From Kingella denitrificans ATCC 33394 (GTDB lineage Bacteria > Pseudomonadota > Gammaproteobacteria > Burkholderiales > Neisseriaceae), in NCBI RefSeq assembly GCF_000190695.1, contig NZ_GL870929.1, positions 1,997,196-2,053,526 on the forward strand: a stretch of DNA of 56,331 nucleotides, read 5' to 3'. The position numbers and the translations under genes were made by a program. The first letter of the stretch is position 1. The number at the start of each line of letters is the position of its first letter. The notes under the pieces are model-generated. The model ran no database searches. It was not told where the DNA came from and worked only from the letters and a program-made list of their open reading frames with translations. This document shows positions 42,376 to 50,440 of this stretch, piece after piece.

Positions 42376-44997
42376 ATGAAAACCTCCGAACTACGCCAAA
42401 AATTCCTCAAATTCTTCGAATCCAAAGGCCACACCATCGTCCGCTCTTCCAGCCTCGTGCCGCACGACGACCCGACGCTGCTGTTTACCAACGCCGGTAT
42501 GAACCAGTTTAAAGACGTGTTTCTCGGCTTCGACAAACGCCCATACAAGCGCGCCACCACCGCGCAAAAATGCGTCCGCGCAGGCGGCAAACACAACGAC
42601 TTGGAAAACGTCGGCTACACCGCCCGCCACCACACCTTCTTCGAAATGATGGGCAACTTTTCCTTCGGCGACTACTTCAAACGCGACGCGATCCACTTCG
42701 CTTGGGAATTCCTCACTTCCCCCGAATGGCTGAACATCCCCAAAGAAAAACTCTTGGCGACCGTGTATGCCGAAGACGACGAAGCCTATAACATCTGGCT
42801 GAACGAAATCGGTATGCCTGCCGAGCGCATTGTCCGCATCGGCGACAACAAAGGCGCGAAATACGCGTCCGACAACTTCTGGCAAATGGGCGACACCGGC
42901 CCCTGCGGCCCGTGTTCCGAAATTTTCTACGACCACGGCGAAGAAATCTGGGGCGGCATTCCGGGCAGCCCTGAAGAAGACGGCGACCGCTGGATTGAAA
43001 TTTGGAACTGTGTGTTCATGCAGTTCAACCGCGACGAGCAAGGCAATATGAATCCGCTGCCCAAACCGTCCGTCGATACCGGCATGGGCTTGGAGCGCAT
43101 GGCGGCCGTGATGCAGCATGTTCACAGCAACTACGAAATCGACCTGTTCCAAGACCTGCTCAAAGCCGTTGCCCGCGAAACCGGCGCGCCGTTCAGCATG
43201 GACGAACCGAGCCTGAAAGTCGTTGCCGACCACATCCGTTCCTGCTCCTTCCTGATTGCCGACGGCGTGATGCCTTCCAACGAAGGCCGCGGCTATGTAC
43301 TGCGCCGCATCATCCGCCGCGCCGTGCGCCACGGTTACAAACTCGGTCAGAAACAGGCGTTTTTCTACAAACTCGTGCCCGATTTGGTGAAAGCAATGGG
43401 CGATGCGTATCCTGAGTTGAAAGAGAAACAAGCCCAAATCGAAGAAGCCCTGAAAAACGAAGAAAGCCGCTTCGCCCAAACTTTGGAAACCGGCATGGCT
43501 TTGCTGGAAAACGCCTTGACCAAAGGCAGCAACAAATTAGACGGCGAAATCATCTTCAAACTCTACGACACCTACGGTTTCCCATACGATTTGACTGCCG
43601 ACATCTGCCGCGAACGCAATATCGATTTGGACGAAGAAGGCTTCAACCGCGAAATGGAAGCCCAGCGCGCCCGCGCCCGCGCCGCGCAAAACTTCAAAGC
43701 CAACGCCCAGCTTGACTACACAGGCGCGGACACCGAGTTCACCGGCTACGAAAAACGCAGCCAGGAAACCAAAATCATCGCCTTATACAAAGGCAGCGAA
43801 GCCGTGGACGAACTCCAAGCAGGCGAAGCAGGCGTAGTCGTTTTGGAACAAACCCCGTTCTACGCCGAAAGCGGCGGACAAGTCGGCGACGTAGGCTTTA
43901 TCGTATCGGGCGAAAACCGCTTCCGCGTTGAAGATACGCAGAAAATCAAAGCTGCCGTACACGGACAATTCGGCGCAGTCGTATCAGGCCGTCTGAAAGT
44001 GGGCGATGCCGTATCTGCCGAAATCGACAACGACATCCGCAACAGCATCATGCGCAACCACAGCGTTACCCACCTGATGCACAAAGCCCTGCGCGACGTT
44101 TTGGGCACGCACGTCGAACAAAAAGGCAGCCTGCAAAACGCCGAGCTGACCCGCTTCGACATCTCCCACCCGCAAGGCATCAGCGCGGAAGAAATCGCCG
44201 AAGTCGAACGCCGCGTCAACGCCGCGATTATCGCCAACGTACCCGTCAAAGTCGAAACCATGTCCATTGAAGACGCGCAAAAATCCGGCGCCATGATGCT
44301 CTTTGGCGAAAAATACGGCGACTTCGTCCGCGTCATCACCATGGGCGACTACTCCACCGAACTGTGCGGCGGCACCCACGTCGCCCGCACCGGCGACATC
44401 GGCTTCTTCAAAATCATCAGCGAAGGCGGCATCGCCGCAGGCATCCGCCGCGTAGAAGCCATCACAGGCCAAGCCGCGCTGGCATGGGCGCAAAACCAAG
44501 AAAGCCTGATGAAAAACATCATCGCCGAAGTCAAAGCCCAAACCGAAAAAGACGTACTCGCCAAAATCCAAGCCAACGCCGCCAACGCCAAAGCCTTGGA
44601 AAAAGAGTTGGCAAAAGCCAAAGCCGAACTCGCCGTCCACGCAGGCGCCAAACTCTTGGACAACGCCAAAGACTTGGGCGCAGCCAAACTCGTCGCCGCC
44701 CAAATCGACGCCGATGCCGCCGCCCTGCGCGAAATCGTTACCGACTTGACCGGCAAATCTGACAACGCCGTGATTCTTTTGGCAGCAGTAAACGACGGCA
44801 AAGTCTCCCTGTGCGCCGGCGTATCCAAGCCGCTGACAAACAAAGTGAAAGCCGGTGATTTGATCAAATTCGCAGCCGAACAAATCGGCGGCAAAGGCGG
44901 CGGCAGACCGGATTTGGCACAGGCGGGGGGAACGGATGCTTCCCAAGTCGGCGCGATGCTGGATTCGGCAGAAAGCTGGGTTAGAGAGAAACTGTAA
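42376..44997 (+). CDS. alaS: Alanyl-tRNA synthetase
   Basis: AlaRS charges tRNA-Ala and edits mischarged serine and glycine. The 873-residue protein has all domains: the class II aminoacylation core (ARHHTFFEMMGNFSFGDYFK), the tRNA-recognition domain, the editing domain with the zinc motifs HSVTH and CGGTH, and the C-terminal C-Ala domain (LSLCAGVSKPL...GGKGGGRPDLAQAGG). In the second half valine is read mostly by GTC and GTA. In 43981-44400 I count 14 valines, one of which is GTG, whereas neighbouring genes use mainly GTG. This suggests that part of the gene was exchanged with a Neisseria-like relative. Only one king3-type core (44129) lies within. Confidence 0.96.
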   Translation: MKTSELRQKFLKFFESKGHTIVRSSSLVPHDDPTLLFTNAGMNQFKDVFLGFDKRPYKRATTAQKCVRAGGKHNDLENVGYTARHHTFFEMMGNFSFGDYFKRDAIHFAWEFLTSPEWLNIPKEKLLATVYAEDDEAYNIWLNEIGMPAERIVRIGDNKGAKYASDNFWQMGDTGPCGPCSEIFYDHGEEIWGGIPGSPEEDGDRWIEIWNCVFMQFNRDEQGNMNPLPKPSVDTGMGLERMAAVMQHVHSNYEIDLFQDLLKAVARETGAPFSMDEPSLKVVADHIRSCSFLIADGVMPSNEGRGYVLRRIIRRAVRHGYKLGQKQAFFYKLVPDLVKAMGDAYPELKEKQAQIEEALKNEESRFAQTLETGMALLENALTKGSNKLDGEIIFKLYDTYGFPYDLTADICRERNIDLDEEGFNREMEAQRARARAAQNFKANAQLDYTGADTEFTGYEKRSQETKIIALYKGSEAVDELQAGEAGVVVLEQTPFYAESGGQVGDVGFIVSGENRFRVEDTQKIKAAVHGQFGAVVSGRLKVGDAVSAEIDNDIRNSIMRNHSVTHLMHKALRDVLGTHVEQKGSLQNAELTRFDISHPQGISAEEIAEVERRVNAAIIANVPVKVETMSIEDAQKSGAMMLFGEKYGDFVRVITMGDYSTELCGGTHVARTGDIGFFKIISEGGIAAGIRRVEAITGQAALAWAQNQESLMKNIIAEVKAQTEKDVLAKIQANAANAKALEKELAKAKAELAVHAGAKLLDNAKDLGAAKLVAAQIDADAAALREIVTDLTGKSDNAVILLAAVNDGKVSLCAGVSKPLTNKVKAGDLIKFAAEQIGGKGGGRPDLAQAGGTDASQVGAMLDSAESWVREKL

Positions 44998-45009
44998 TTA
45001 GAAAAGTGC

Positions 45010-45041
45010 AGGCTGCCTGAAAGTGGGTTTTCAGGTAGCCT
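45010..45041. repeat. Foreign-dialect uptake pair after alaS (Simonsiella- and Eikenella-type)
   Basis: AGGCTGCCTGAA (45010-45021, exact Simonsiella-type) faces TTCAGGTAGCCT (45030-45041, exact reverse of the Eikenella-type). Their arms pair imperfectly as a hairpin that could end alaS transcription. Neither belongs to the local AAGCAGCCTGCA dialect. Confidence 0.8.
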
Positions 45042-45100
45042 AAAACTTATATTGAATATTTATGTCTGATTATTCAGCCGTTTTAAAATAAGGATCGAGC

Positions 45101-45451
45101 ATGGGCGTTAAACGCATTGTAGCTAATATAAACGCAACCCAACCCGCCGCAGCAAAGGCTTTCTACCATGACCTGCTTGGATTGGAATTGCTGATGGATC
45201 ATGGGTGGATACAGACCTACGGACAGGATACGACCATGTCTGTGCAGGTCAGTTTTGCCAGTGAAGGCGGTTCTGGCATGCCTGTGCCTGATTTGTCTAT
45301 TGAGGTGGATAATCTGGACGAATTATTAGAGCGGATGCAGCATGCTGGTTTCACGCCTGAATATGGGCCTACTACTGAACCTTGGGGCGTGTGCCGCTTT
45401 TTTGTGCGCGATCCGTTTGGGCGATTGGTGAATATTTTGCAGCATGAATAA
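45101..45451 (+). CDS. VOC-superfamily (glyoxalase/bleomycin-resistance-like) protein
   Basis: A 116-residue single-domain protein with the paired beta-alpha-beta-beta-beta fold of the vicinal oxygen chelate superfamily. It has an N-terminal AAKAFYHDLLGLELLMDHGW and a C-terminal WGVCRFFVRDPFGRLVNILQHE, the typical ending where a metal-ligand glutamate sits. The substrate cannot be inferred. The ATG at 45101 follows AAGGATCGAGC. Upstream is the mixed-dialect hairpin behind alaS. Downstream, after its stop, is a fragment of another gene in the same frame. Confidence 0.85.
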   Translation: MGVKRIVANINATQPAAAKAFYHDLLGLELLMDHGWIQTYGQDTTMSVQVSFASEGGSGMPVPDLSIEVDNLDELLERMQHAGFTPEYGPTTEPWGVCRFFVRDPFGRLVNILQHE

Positions 45452-45452
45452 G

Positions 45453-45559
45453 CCAACCGCGTGCGTGGTTACGCCGCTGAATTTCTGTATTTTGACGATT
45501 ACAACATCAGCATGGTTTCAGACGGCCTAAATGGCGTGAGTGTGGAAGAGTTGCTGTGA
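45453..45559 (+). pseudogene. Gene remnant (C-terminal fragment) after the VOC gene
   Basis: After the VOC stop codon the same frame stays open for 35 codons and ends with a TGA at 45557. It reads as ordinary protein sequence (AEFLYFDDYNISMVSDGLNG, then VSVEELL) with no start codon. It is preceded by a 23-base copy of the REP arm found again at 45600-45622. An AG-DUS, the Neisseria dialect, lies inside it. It looks like the surviving end of a lost gene; the family is not recognised. Confidence 0.5.
45517..45528 (-). repeat. Neisseria-type AG-DUS (AGGCCGTCTGAA)
   Basis: Exact reverse complement of the 12-mer used by many Neisseria species, inside the gene remnant. This dialect is foreign to the rest of the window. 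Confidence 0.8.
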
Positions 45560-45599
45560 TAACAAATTATTGATAAGCAAGCCGTAGCCTGCATTCCCA

Positions 45600-45698
45600 C
45601 CAACCGCGTGCGTGGCTACGCCACACACCCTACCACTGCAGGCGACGCAAACCTTAAGATTAAGGTGTAGGGTGTGTGCGGCACGCACGCACGCGGTT
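45600..45698. repeat. REP-like long palindrome (CGTGCGTGGC...GCACGCACGCGG)
   Basis: The left arm reads CCAACCGCGTGCGTGGCTAC and then GCCACACACCCTAC (45600-45633). The right arm is GTAGGGTGTGTGCGGCACGC and then ACGCACGCGGTTT (45667-45698). The arms pair over most of their length around a 33-base loop. A second left arm lies at 45453-45475 (22 of 23 bases identical). Similar sequences are common between genes in Neisseria. Confidence 0.75.
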
Positions 45699-45842
45699 TT
45701 CGTTGTTACCGAATGATTTCAAACCATACCATAATATGGCCGGCAGCAAGCGTTGGTTGGGTCATGGTCCAACGAAAATTTAATATTACTCGTAATCTCA
45801 AAGCTGCCTGAAAAATAATTTTCAGACGACCCTCCTCTATCG
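45699..45842. other. Non-coding stretch with mixed uptake-sequence traces
   Basis: No frame of note. It contains AAGCTGCCTGAA (45801-45812, one base from the Simonsiella dialect) opposed to TTCAGACGAC (45821-45830, reverse of the N. mucosa-type core). The two could form a hairpin across dialects. Confidence 0.5.
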
Positions 45843-45938
45843 AAAGCAGCCTGCACTTTCAAAAATTGAAATGCAGGCTGCTTTTCATAATAATTAGAAA
45901 AAAACGCGCAATATTTTTATACTGTACATCATGTAGCA
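45843..45938 (+). repeat. Duplicated terminator-promoter block, copy 1
   Basis: An uptake-sequence hairpin with loop TTCAAAAATTGAA is followed by AGAAAAAAACGCG and the promoter TTAGAA-N18-TATACT (45894-45923). The whole 95 bases recur at 48401-48497 with roughly 85 percent identity, upstream of the methyltransferase gene. This copy precedes the CPBP gene. Confidence 0.8.
45894..45923 (+). promoter_or_regulatory. Promoter in duplicated block, copy 1
   Basis: TTAGAA (45894-45899) and TATACT (45918-45923) with an 18-base spacer, 65 bases before the CPBP start codon. Confidence 0.5.
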
Positions 45939-45988
45939 AACCGTACCTGCTCCCCTGCCAACTTATTTACGGAACGAACAGGAATAAC

Positions 45989-46810
45989 ATGCAGAACCCC
46001 TCTTCAAAAAAACCGACAGCCGGTTATTCGCATCCGTGGCAATACTTTCTGCTGGTGTACGCTTTGAGCGCACCGTTTTGGCTGCTGTCTTTGTTTCTCA
46101 AACACAGTCCTCTGCCTGATAATCTGCCGCTGACCGACATCGGCGCGGCACTCACTCCGACGGTTGCCGCGGCGTTGCTGCGTTATCGCGAGGGCGGAAT
46201 GGCAGCGGTGCGCGGGCTGTTTGGTCGTGTGTTTGATTACGGGCGGATCAAGCATTCTGCCTATTTTTGGACGGCAATACTGATTTTTCCCCTGCTTTAT
46301 CTGCTGACTTATGTCGCGATACGCCAAACAGGACAAACCATACCTGCCTTATCCGTATCGTTTGCGCCGCTTGCCGGTGCGTTCGTCATGTTCTTTATCG
46401 CGGCAGTTGCCGAGGAATTGGGCTATGCCGCCTACGCTACGGAAAGTCTGCAACGGCGTTTTACCCCGCTCGTTACAGCGCTGATTATCGGGGTGCCGTG
46501 GGCATTGTGGCATTTGCCGTCCATGATTGCCGTGGGGCAGTCTGCCGAACTGATCGCGTGGGGGCTGGCAGGGACGGTTGCTGTGAGGGTTATCTATATA
46601 TGGCTGTATAACGGCAGCGGCGGTTCGGTGTTTGTATTGATTGCGTGCCACACGGTTGCCAATACCGCGCGTACAGGCTTTCCGGGTGGACGGGCGGTAT
46701 ATGAAAACGGCAACGGTATGATTCCATACGGAATCATCATCATTGCGGCGGTAATTGTGATGGTTTTTTGGTGTAAGGCAATGTGTTCATCTGATAGCCA
46801 GCAGGCGTAG
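45989..46810 (+). CDS. CPBP-family intramembrane protease-like protein
   Basis: Integral membrane protein of 273 residues with about eight hydrophobic segments. The CPBP (Abi/CAAX protease-like) motifs are present: a glutamate pair in AVAEELGYAAYATESL, the second motif WALWHLPSM, and the third motif ACHTVANTA. The Arg that normally follows the Glu pair (EExxxR) is replaced by Ala. The protein may thus be altered in activity. I choose the ATG at 45989 after AGGA. The longer frame from 45866 reads out of the uptake hairpin. It lies in the block of foreign uptake dialects and follows duplicated promoter copy 1. Members elsewhere process lipid-modified or bacteriocin-related peptides. Confidence 0.82.
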   Translation: MQNPSSKKPTAGYSHPWQYFLLVYALSAPFWLLSLFLKHSPLPDNLPLTDIGAALTPTVAAALLRYREGGMAAVRGLFGRVFDYGRIKHSAYFWTAILIFPLLYLLTYVAIRQTGQTIPALSVSFAPLAGAFVMFFIAAVAEELGYAAYATESLQRRFTPLVTALIIGVPWALWHLPSMIAVGQSAELIAWGLAGTVAVRVIYIWLYNGSGGSVFVLIACHTVANTARTGFPGGRAVYENGNGMIPYGIIIIAAVIVMVFWCKAMCSSDSQQA

Positions 46811-46893
46811 GCTGTTTGGGAAAGGCTGCGAAGCCTGCACGAACAAGGCTGAATCAGCGGGGATATAAACGAAATCGCCGTAAAATCAATCAC

Positions 46894-46938
46894 CAAAAGC
46901 AGCCTGCACTTTGAACAACAAGGTGCAGGCTGCTTTTT
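46894..46938. terminator. Uptake-sequence hairpin after the CPBP gene
   Basis: AAAAGCAGCCTGCAC and GTGCAGGCTGCTTTTTT, 84 bases past the stop codon. Confidence 0.7.
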
Positions 46939-46955
46939 TATAGGCAAATTTTGTT

Positions 46956-46967
46956 TTCAGACGGCCT
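46956..46967 (-). repeat. Neisseria-type AG-DUS (AGGCCGTCTGAA), second copy
   Basis: Exact reverse complement, 18 bases beyond a king3-type hairpin. The two dialects lie side by side here. Confidence 0.8.
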
Positions 46968-47025
46968 GCAAACGGGAGGCGGCAAAATGGAAAAGCAGCC
47001 TGCACCCGCCCGGCCGCTGGCGCAT

Positions 47026-47058
47026 GAAAAGAGCCCGAAACCATGTTTGTTTCGGGCT
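47026..47058 (-). terminator. Conventional terminator of the phytase-like gene
   Basis: On the minus strand AGCCCGAAA pairs with TTTCGGGCT around ACAAACATG and is followed by CTTTTC. It contains no uptake sequence, unlike nearly every other terminator here. Confidence 0.7.
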
Positions 47059-47067
47059 GTTCGCACA

Positions 47068-48303
47068 TTAACGGGCTTGGAGATTCAGCGGGATGCGGTA
47101 CAAGTGTGTGGCATCCGTGCTGCCGTCCGGCAGGCGTTTCGGCACGATATATTTGTCGTCCTGCGAATCAATGCCGAAGTCGTCATCGTTGATAATCCAC
47201 AGCGTTTTGCCATTGTCGGCAACCCACATGCCTTCAAATTTCTCGTGTGGGAAATCCATCTGTTTCTGCACGTCCACCACCAGCGTTTTGCTCACGGGAT
47301 GGATGCCTGCGGCTTCCAGCTCTTCCCAAGAATTTTGTTCCAACGGTTTGCCGTTGACCAGCAGGCCGTTGTCGCCGTCATTTTTGTCGGAAACATCGGT
47401 GGCGCCGCGCAAATCAATCAGGTAAACGTGTTTGACGGTGGTGCCGTTGTGTTCGTTCACCAAGAAGCGGTTTTCGTCAATCGCGCGGATTTCGGAGTTT
47501 TTCCAATAATCGCCGCCTTGGCGGTACAGGTATTGTTTGCTTTGGCCGGTTTTCAAATCAAACGACAAAATACGCACCAGCGATTTGTTGCTCACTTCGC
47601 TTTTGCTCGGGTTATGCAGCGTGGACTGCATCATGCCGACCAGCTTGGTGTTGCTCGGCGTGGTGGTCAGGCCTTCCATGCCTCGGTTGGGGCGCAGGTG
47701 TCCCAGCACGGCGGGCAGGCGGCGGCCGGTGGTTTTCACGCCGCGCGGGCTCATGCGTTCCAGCTCGATGCCGTTTTTATTAAAGTGGACGATGTGCGGG
47801 CCGTATTCATCCGATACCCAGAAGGTGCCGTCCTTCATCACGGCCAAGCCTTCGCTGTCGATGCCGTTGATGTCGCGCTCAAGCGGGTGTTTGTCCGCAT
47901 CCACCACTTGTTCTTTGGATGTGCCGTAGCCTGCGGGGTTGGGCAGGCCGGTGAGCGGTTTGCCCTGCGCGTTTTTCAGGGGGATGGTGCGCAGTTTTCT
48001 GATGCTGCCGTCGCGCTGGATTTCAAAATGGCCGATGCTGGGGGTGAAGCCGGGTTGCAGGAAGATTTTGATGTTTCCGCCACCGTCTGCGTTCGGACCG
48101 CGGTCGGTCAGGCCGTAGAAGCGTCTAGGGTTTTTCGGGTCGGCATCGATGGACGAGCCGTAACCTTTGTAAAACGGTACGGTTTCGCCGTTTTGTTGGT
48201 TCACGGTTTCGCCCAGTTTTTCAACGGGCATGGGGATGCCCTGCGCCAATGCGCTGCCGCCGACAATCAGTCCTGCCAAAACGGCGATTAGTTTTTGTTT
48301 CAT
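47068..48303 (-). CDS. Secreted esterase-like phytase-domain protein
   Basis: The 411-residue product has a signal peptide (MKQKLIAVLAGLIVGGSALA). A single domain of the esterase-like activity of phytase family follows, a beta-propeller pattern with repeats such as GLTDRGPNADGGG, DSEGLAVMKDGTFWVSDEYGP, EGLTTTPSNTKLVG and FEGMWVADNGKTLWIINDDDFG. It should lie in the periplasm or be exported. Members may hydrolyse phosphate esters, but the substrate is not known. An AAGGAAT ribosome site precedes the ATG. It is on the opposite strand from its neighbours and ends in its own terminator. Confidence 0.85.
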   Translation of the reverse strand: MKQKLIAVLAGLIVGGSALAQGIPMPVEKLGETVNQQNGETVPFYKGYGSSIDADPKNPRRFYGLTDRGPNADGGGNIKIFLQPGFTPSIGHFEIQRDGSIRKLRTIPLKNAQGKPLTGLPNPAGYGTSKEQVVDADKHPLERDINGIDSEGLAVMKDGTFWVSDEYGPHIVHFNKNGIELERMSPRGVKTTGRRLPAVLGHLRPNRGMEGLTTTPSNTKLVGMMQSTLHNPSKSEVSNKSLVRILSFDLKTGQSKQYLYRQGGDYWKNSEIRAIDENRFLVNEHNGTTVKHVYLIDLRGATDVSDKNDGDNGLLVNGKPLEQNSWEELEAAGIHPVSKTLVVDVQKQMDFPHEKFEGMWVADNGKTLWIINDDDFGIDSQDDKYIVPKRLPDGSTDATHLYRIPLNLQAR

Positions 48304-48400
48304 TGCATTCCTTTAAAAAGGGTTAGGAAAGGTTAAATTTTATCCGAATTGAAGAGAAAAACAAACCTTATCTTTACATTTGTCCGGTGCAACTTTTAAA

Positions 48401-48497
48401 AAAGCAGCCTGCACGTTCAAAAATTGGAGTGCAGGCTGCTTTTCACGATGATTGGAAAAAAACGCGTACTATTTTTATACTGTATATCGTGCAAACA
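48401..48497 (+). repeat. Duplicated terminator-promoter block, copy 2
   Basis: Matches 45843-45938 through the hairpin, the AAAAAAACGCG stretch and the promoter, then diverges about 35 bases before the methyltransferase start. The pair suggests duplication during insertion of the intervening genes. Confidence 0.8.
48452..48481 (+). promoter_or_regulatory. Promoter in duplicated block, copy 2
   Basis: TTGGAA (48452-48457) and TATACT (48476-48481), 18-base spacer, 48 bases before the methyltransferase start. Confidence 0.55.
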
Positions 48498-48529
48498 CAC
48501 GGTGAAACAAACTACCCGAAGGAACTCCC

Positions 48530-49135
48530 ATGTTTAACACGCTCAAAAATATTTGGCGGGGACTCACGCAAAAAGGCAAAATCTTCCCGCATCAGTTGGC
48601 ATTCACGCTGCTGATTCCTTTGCGCAACTGGGCGCTTTCTCCGCAACAAATTGTGCAACGGCTGCACCTTGCGCCGCACCACCGCATTTTGGAAGTAGGC
48701 TGCGGGGCGGGTTATTTCAGCCCGACACTGGCGCAATCGATTCCGCAAGGGCGATTGGTGGCGGCGGATATACAGCCGGAAATGTTGGCTTATGCTGAAA
48801 AACGTTTGCGTCGTCGGCATATCGGCAACGTCGATTATTATCTGTGCGATGGCACGCATTTTGATTTTCCCGATCAATCGTTTGACCGCATTGTGCTGAT
48901 TACCGTGTTGGGCGAGGTGGCCAACCAAGCCGAGTATTTGGCAGAGTTCCGCAGGCTGCTTCGTCCTGACGGGCTGCTGTCGGTTTCCGAAACGGCAGGC
49001 GATCCCGACAAACCAAGCCGTGCAGAGTTACGCGATTTAATGCGGCAAAACGGGTTTGAGACGGCAGACGAATATGGCAGCGAACGCAATTTCACGTTGA
49101 ATTTTAAAGCAAGCAGCCTTCCGCCTCCCGCCTAG
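48530..49135 (+). CDS. Class I SAM-dependent methyltransferase
   Basis: A 201-residue protein of the methyltransferase type 11/25 superfamily. The SAM-binding motif ILEVGCGAGYFSPTLAQSIP (about 54-73) is followed by the acidic loop VAADIQPEMLAYAEKRL and the post-motif FDRIVLITVLGEV. The substrate is unknown; the resemblance is to UbiE-like small-molecule methylases. An AAGGAAC ribosome site precedes the ATG. The last 16 codons before the tail (ADEYGSERNFTLNFKA) occur again, displaced, at 51904-51963 downstream of ubiT. So the 3' end of this gene has been copied or split by an insertion. The tail here, SSLPPPA, replaces the original end. Confidence 0.85.
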   Translation: MFNTLKNIWRGLTQKGKIFPHQLAFTLLIPLRNWALSPQQIVQRLHLAPHHRILEVGCGAGYFSPTLAQSIPQGRLVAADIQPEMLAYAEKRLRRRHIGNVDYYLCDGTHFDFPDQSFDRIVLITVLGEVANQAEYLAEFRRLLRPDGLLSVSETAGDPDKPSRAELRDLMRQNGFETADEYGSERNFTLNFKASSLPPPA

Positions 49136-49138
49136 ATA

Positions 49139-49178
49139 AAAGTCGTCTGAAACAACAGGTTTCAGACGACTTTTATTG
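49139..49178 (+). terminator. Terminator made of N. mucosa-type uptake cores
   Basis: GTCGTCTGAA (49142-49151) and TTCAGACGAC (49161-49170) form an inverted pair followed by a T4 run. This is the same design as the local terminators but in a foreign dialect. Confidence 0.75.
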
Positions 49179-49316
49179 TAAAAATCTATAAATCTAATAG
49201 ATAATAACTAATCTCAAATTATCAAAATGGAAAAGATAACGCGATGATTTGTCTTAAATTTAATATTGTTAAATTTTGTTAATAAAAATCTTCATTATCT
49301 AAACCTGATTTCACAA

Positions 49317-49357
49317 TTGACTTAAATCATAATGTTTTGTGTTCAAGTCTCTAAAAT
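49317..49357 (+). promoter_or_regulatory. FNR-like box and class II promoter of ubiU
   Basis: TTGAC-TTAA-ATCAT (49317-49330) matches the FNR consensus TTGAT-N4-ATCAA in eight of ten positions. TAAAAT at 49352-49357 lies where the -10 is expected if the box is centred near -41.5. The surrounding 230 bases are very AT-rich. This implies activation when oxygen is absent, in keeping with the function of UbiUVT. Confidence 0.65.
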
Positions 49358-49420
49358 ACCGAAAAATCATACGGAATGTTGATTTTCGATAGTAAACCAT
49401 TAAGAGTTAAGGAACGCAAA

Positions 49421-50428
49421 ATGCCGAAAATTCCTGAGTTGGTTTGTCCCGCCGGTAACCTGCCCGCTTTGAAGACGGCGGTGGACAATGGCGCGGACAC
49501 GGTTTATATGGGGCTGAAAGATGCGACGAATGCGCGCAATTTCCCAGGGCTGAATTTCGATATGAAATCGGCGCAGGAAGGGGTGGCTTACGCCCATGCG
49601 CGCGGCCGCAATGTGTTGATGGCCATCAATACTTTTGCCCAGGCGGGGCAAATCGAGCGGTGGCATCGGGCTGTCGATACGGCGGTGCAACTGGGGGCGG
49701 ACGCGATAATCGTTGCCGACCCTGCGATTATGGCTTACGCCGCCGAGCGTCATCCTAATTTGAGGCTGCACATGTCGGTACAGGGGTCGGCGACCAATTA
49801 CGAAGCCATCAATATGATGAAGGAACTGTTCGGAGTCCGCCGTGCCGTGCTGCCGCGCGTTTTGACTGTCGATCAGGTCAAGCATGTGATTGACAATACA
49901 GATGTGGAAATCGAAGTGTTCGGTTTCGGCAGCCTGTGCGTGATGGTGGAAGGCCGCTGCATCTTGTCGAGCTACGCCACGGGCGAATCGCCGAATATGC
50001 AGGGTGTGTGTTCGCCTGCCAAAGCCGTACGCTGGGAGCAGTTGCCCGACCGCATGAACGTGCGGTTGAACCAGGTATTGATTGACCAATACAAACCGGA
50101 CGAACCGGCAGGTTATCCGACTCTGTGTAAAGGCCGTTTTGAAGTCAATGACGAAACCTATTACGCGCTGGAAGAACCGACCAGCCTGAATGTTTTGGAA
50201 ATGCTGCCCGAACTCATCAAAATCGGCGTGTCCGCCATCAAAATCGAAGGCCGCCAGCGCAGCCCGATGTACACGGCGCAGGTAACCAAATCGCTGCGAC
50301 AGGCTTTGGACGCCGCCGCTGCCGATCCGGCGCATTTCAAAGTCAATCCGGTGTGGAACAATGCGCTGAGCAAGGTTTCGGAAGGACATCAGACGACTTT
50401 GGGCGCATACAGCCGTCCATGGAAATAA
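49421..50428 (+). CDS. ubiU: O2-independent ubiquinone biosynthesis protein UbiU (peptidase U32 family)
   Basis: UbiU and UbiV form a complex with 4Fe-4S clusters that hydroxylates ubiquinone precursors without oxygen. The 335-residue protein belongs to the U32 family. It has four cluster cysteines at 173, 180, 197 and 236 (LCVMVEGRC, GVCSPAK, LCKGRF), the same spacing as in the E. coli protein. I choose the ATG at 49421, preceded by AAGGA; the longer frame from 49376 lacks a site. It is the first gene of ubiU-ubiV-ubiT behind an FNR-like promoter. The product would serve nitrate respiration through NarGHI, encoded at the left edge. Confidence 0.94.
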   Translation: MPKIPELVCPAGNLPALKTAVDNGADTVYMGLKDATNARNFPGLNFDMKSAQEGVAYAHARGRNVLMAINTFAQAGQIERWHRAVDTAVQLGADAIIVADPAIMAYAAERHPNLRLHMSVQGSATNYEAINMMKELFGVRRAVLPRVLTVDQVKHVIDNTDVEIEVFGFGSLCVMVEGRCILSSYATGESPNMQGVCSPAKAVRWEQLPDRMNVRLNQVLIDQYKPDEPAGYPTLCKGRFEVNDETYYALEEPTSLNVLEMLPELIKIGVSAIKIEGRQRSPMYTAQVTKSLRQALDAAAADPAHFKVNPVWNNALSKVSEGHQTTLGAYSRPWK

Positions 50429-50440
50429 GGGGGAGGAAAA

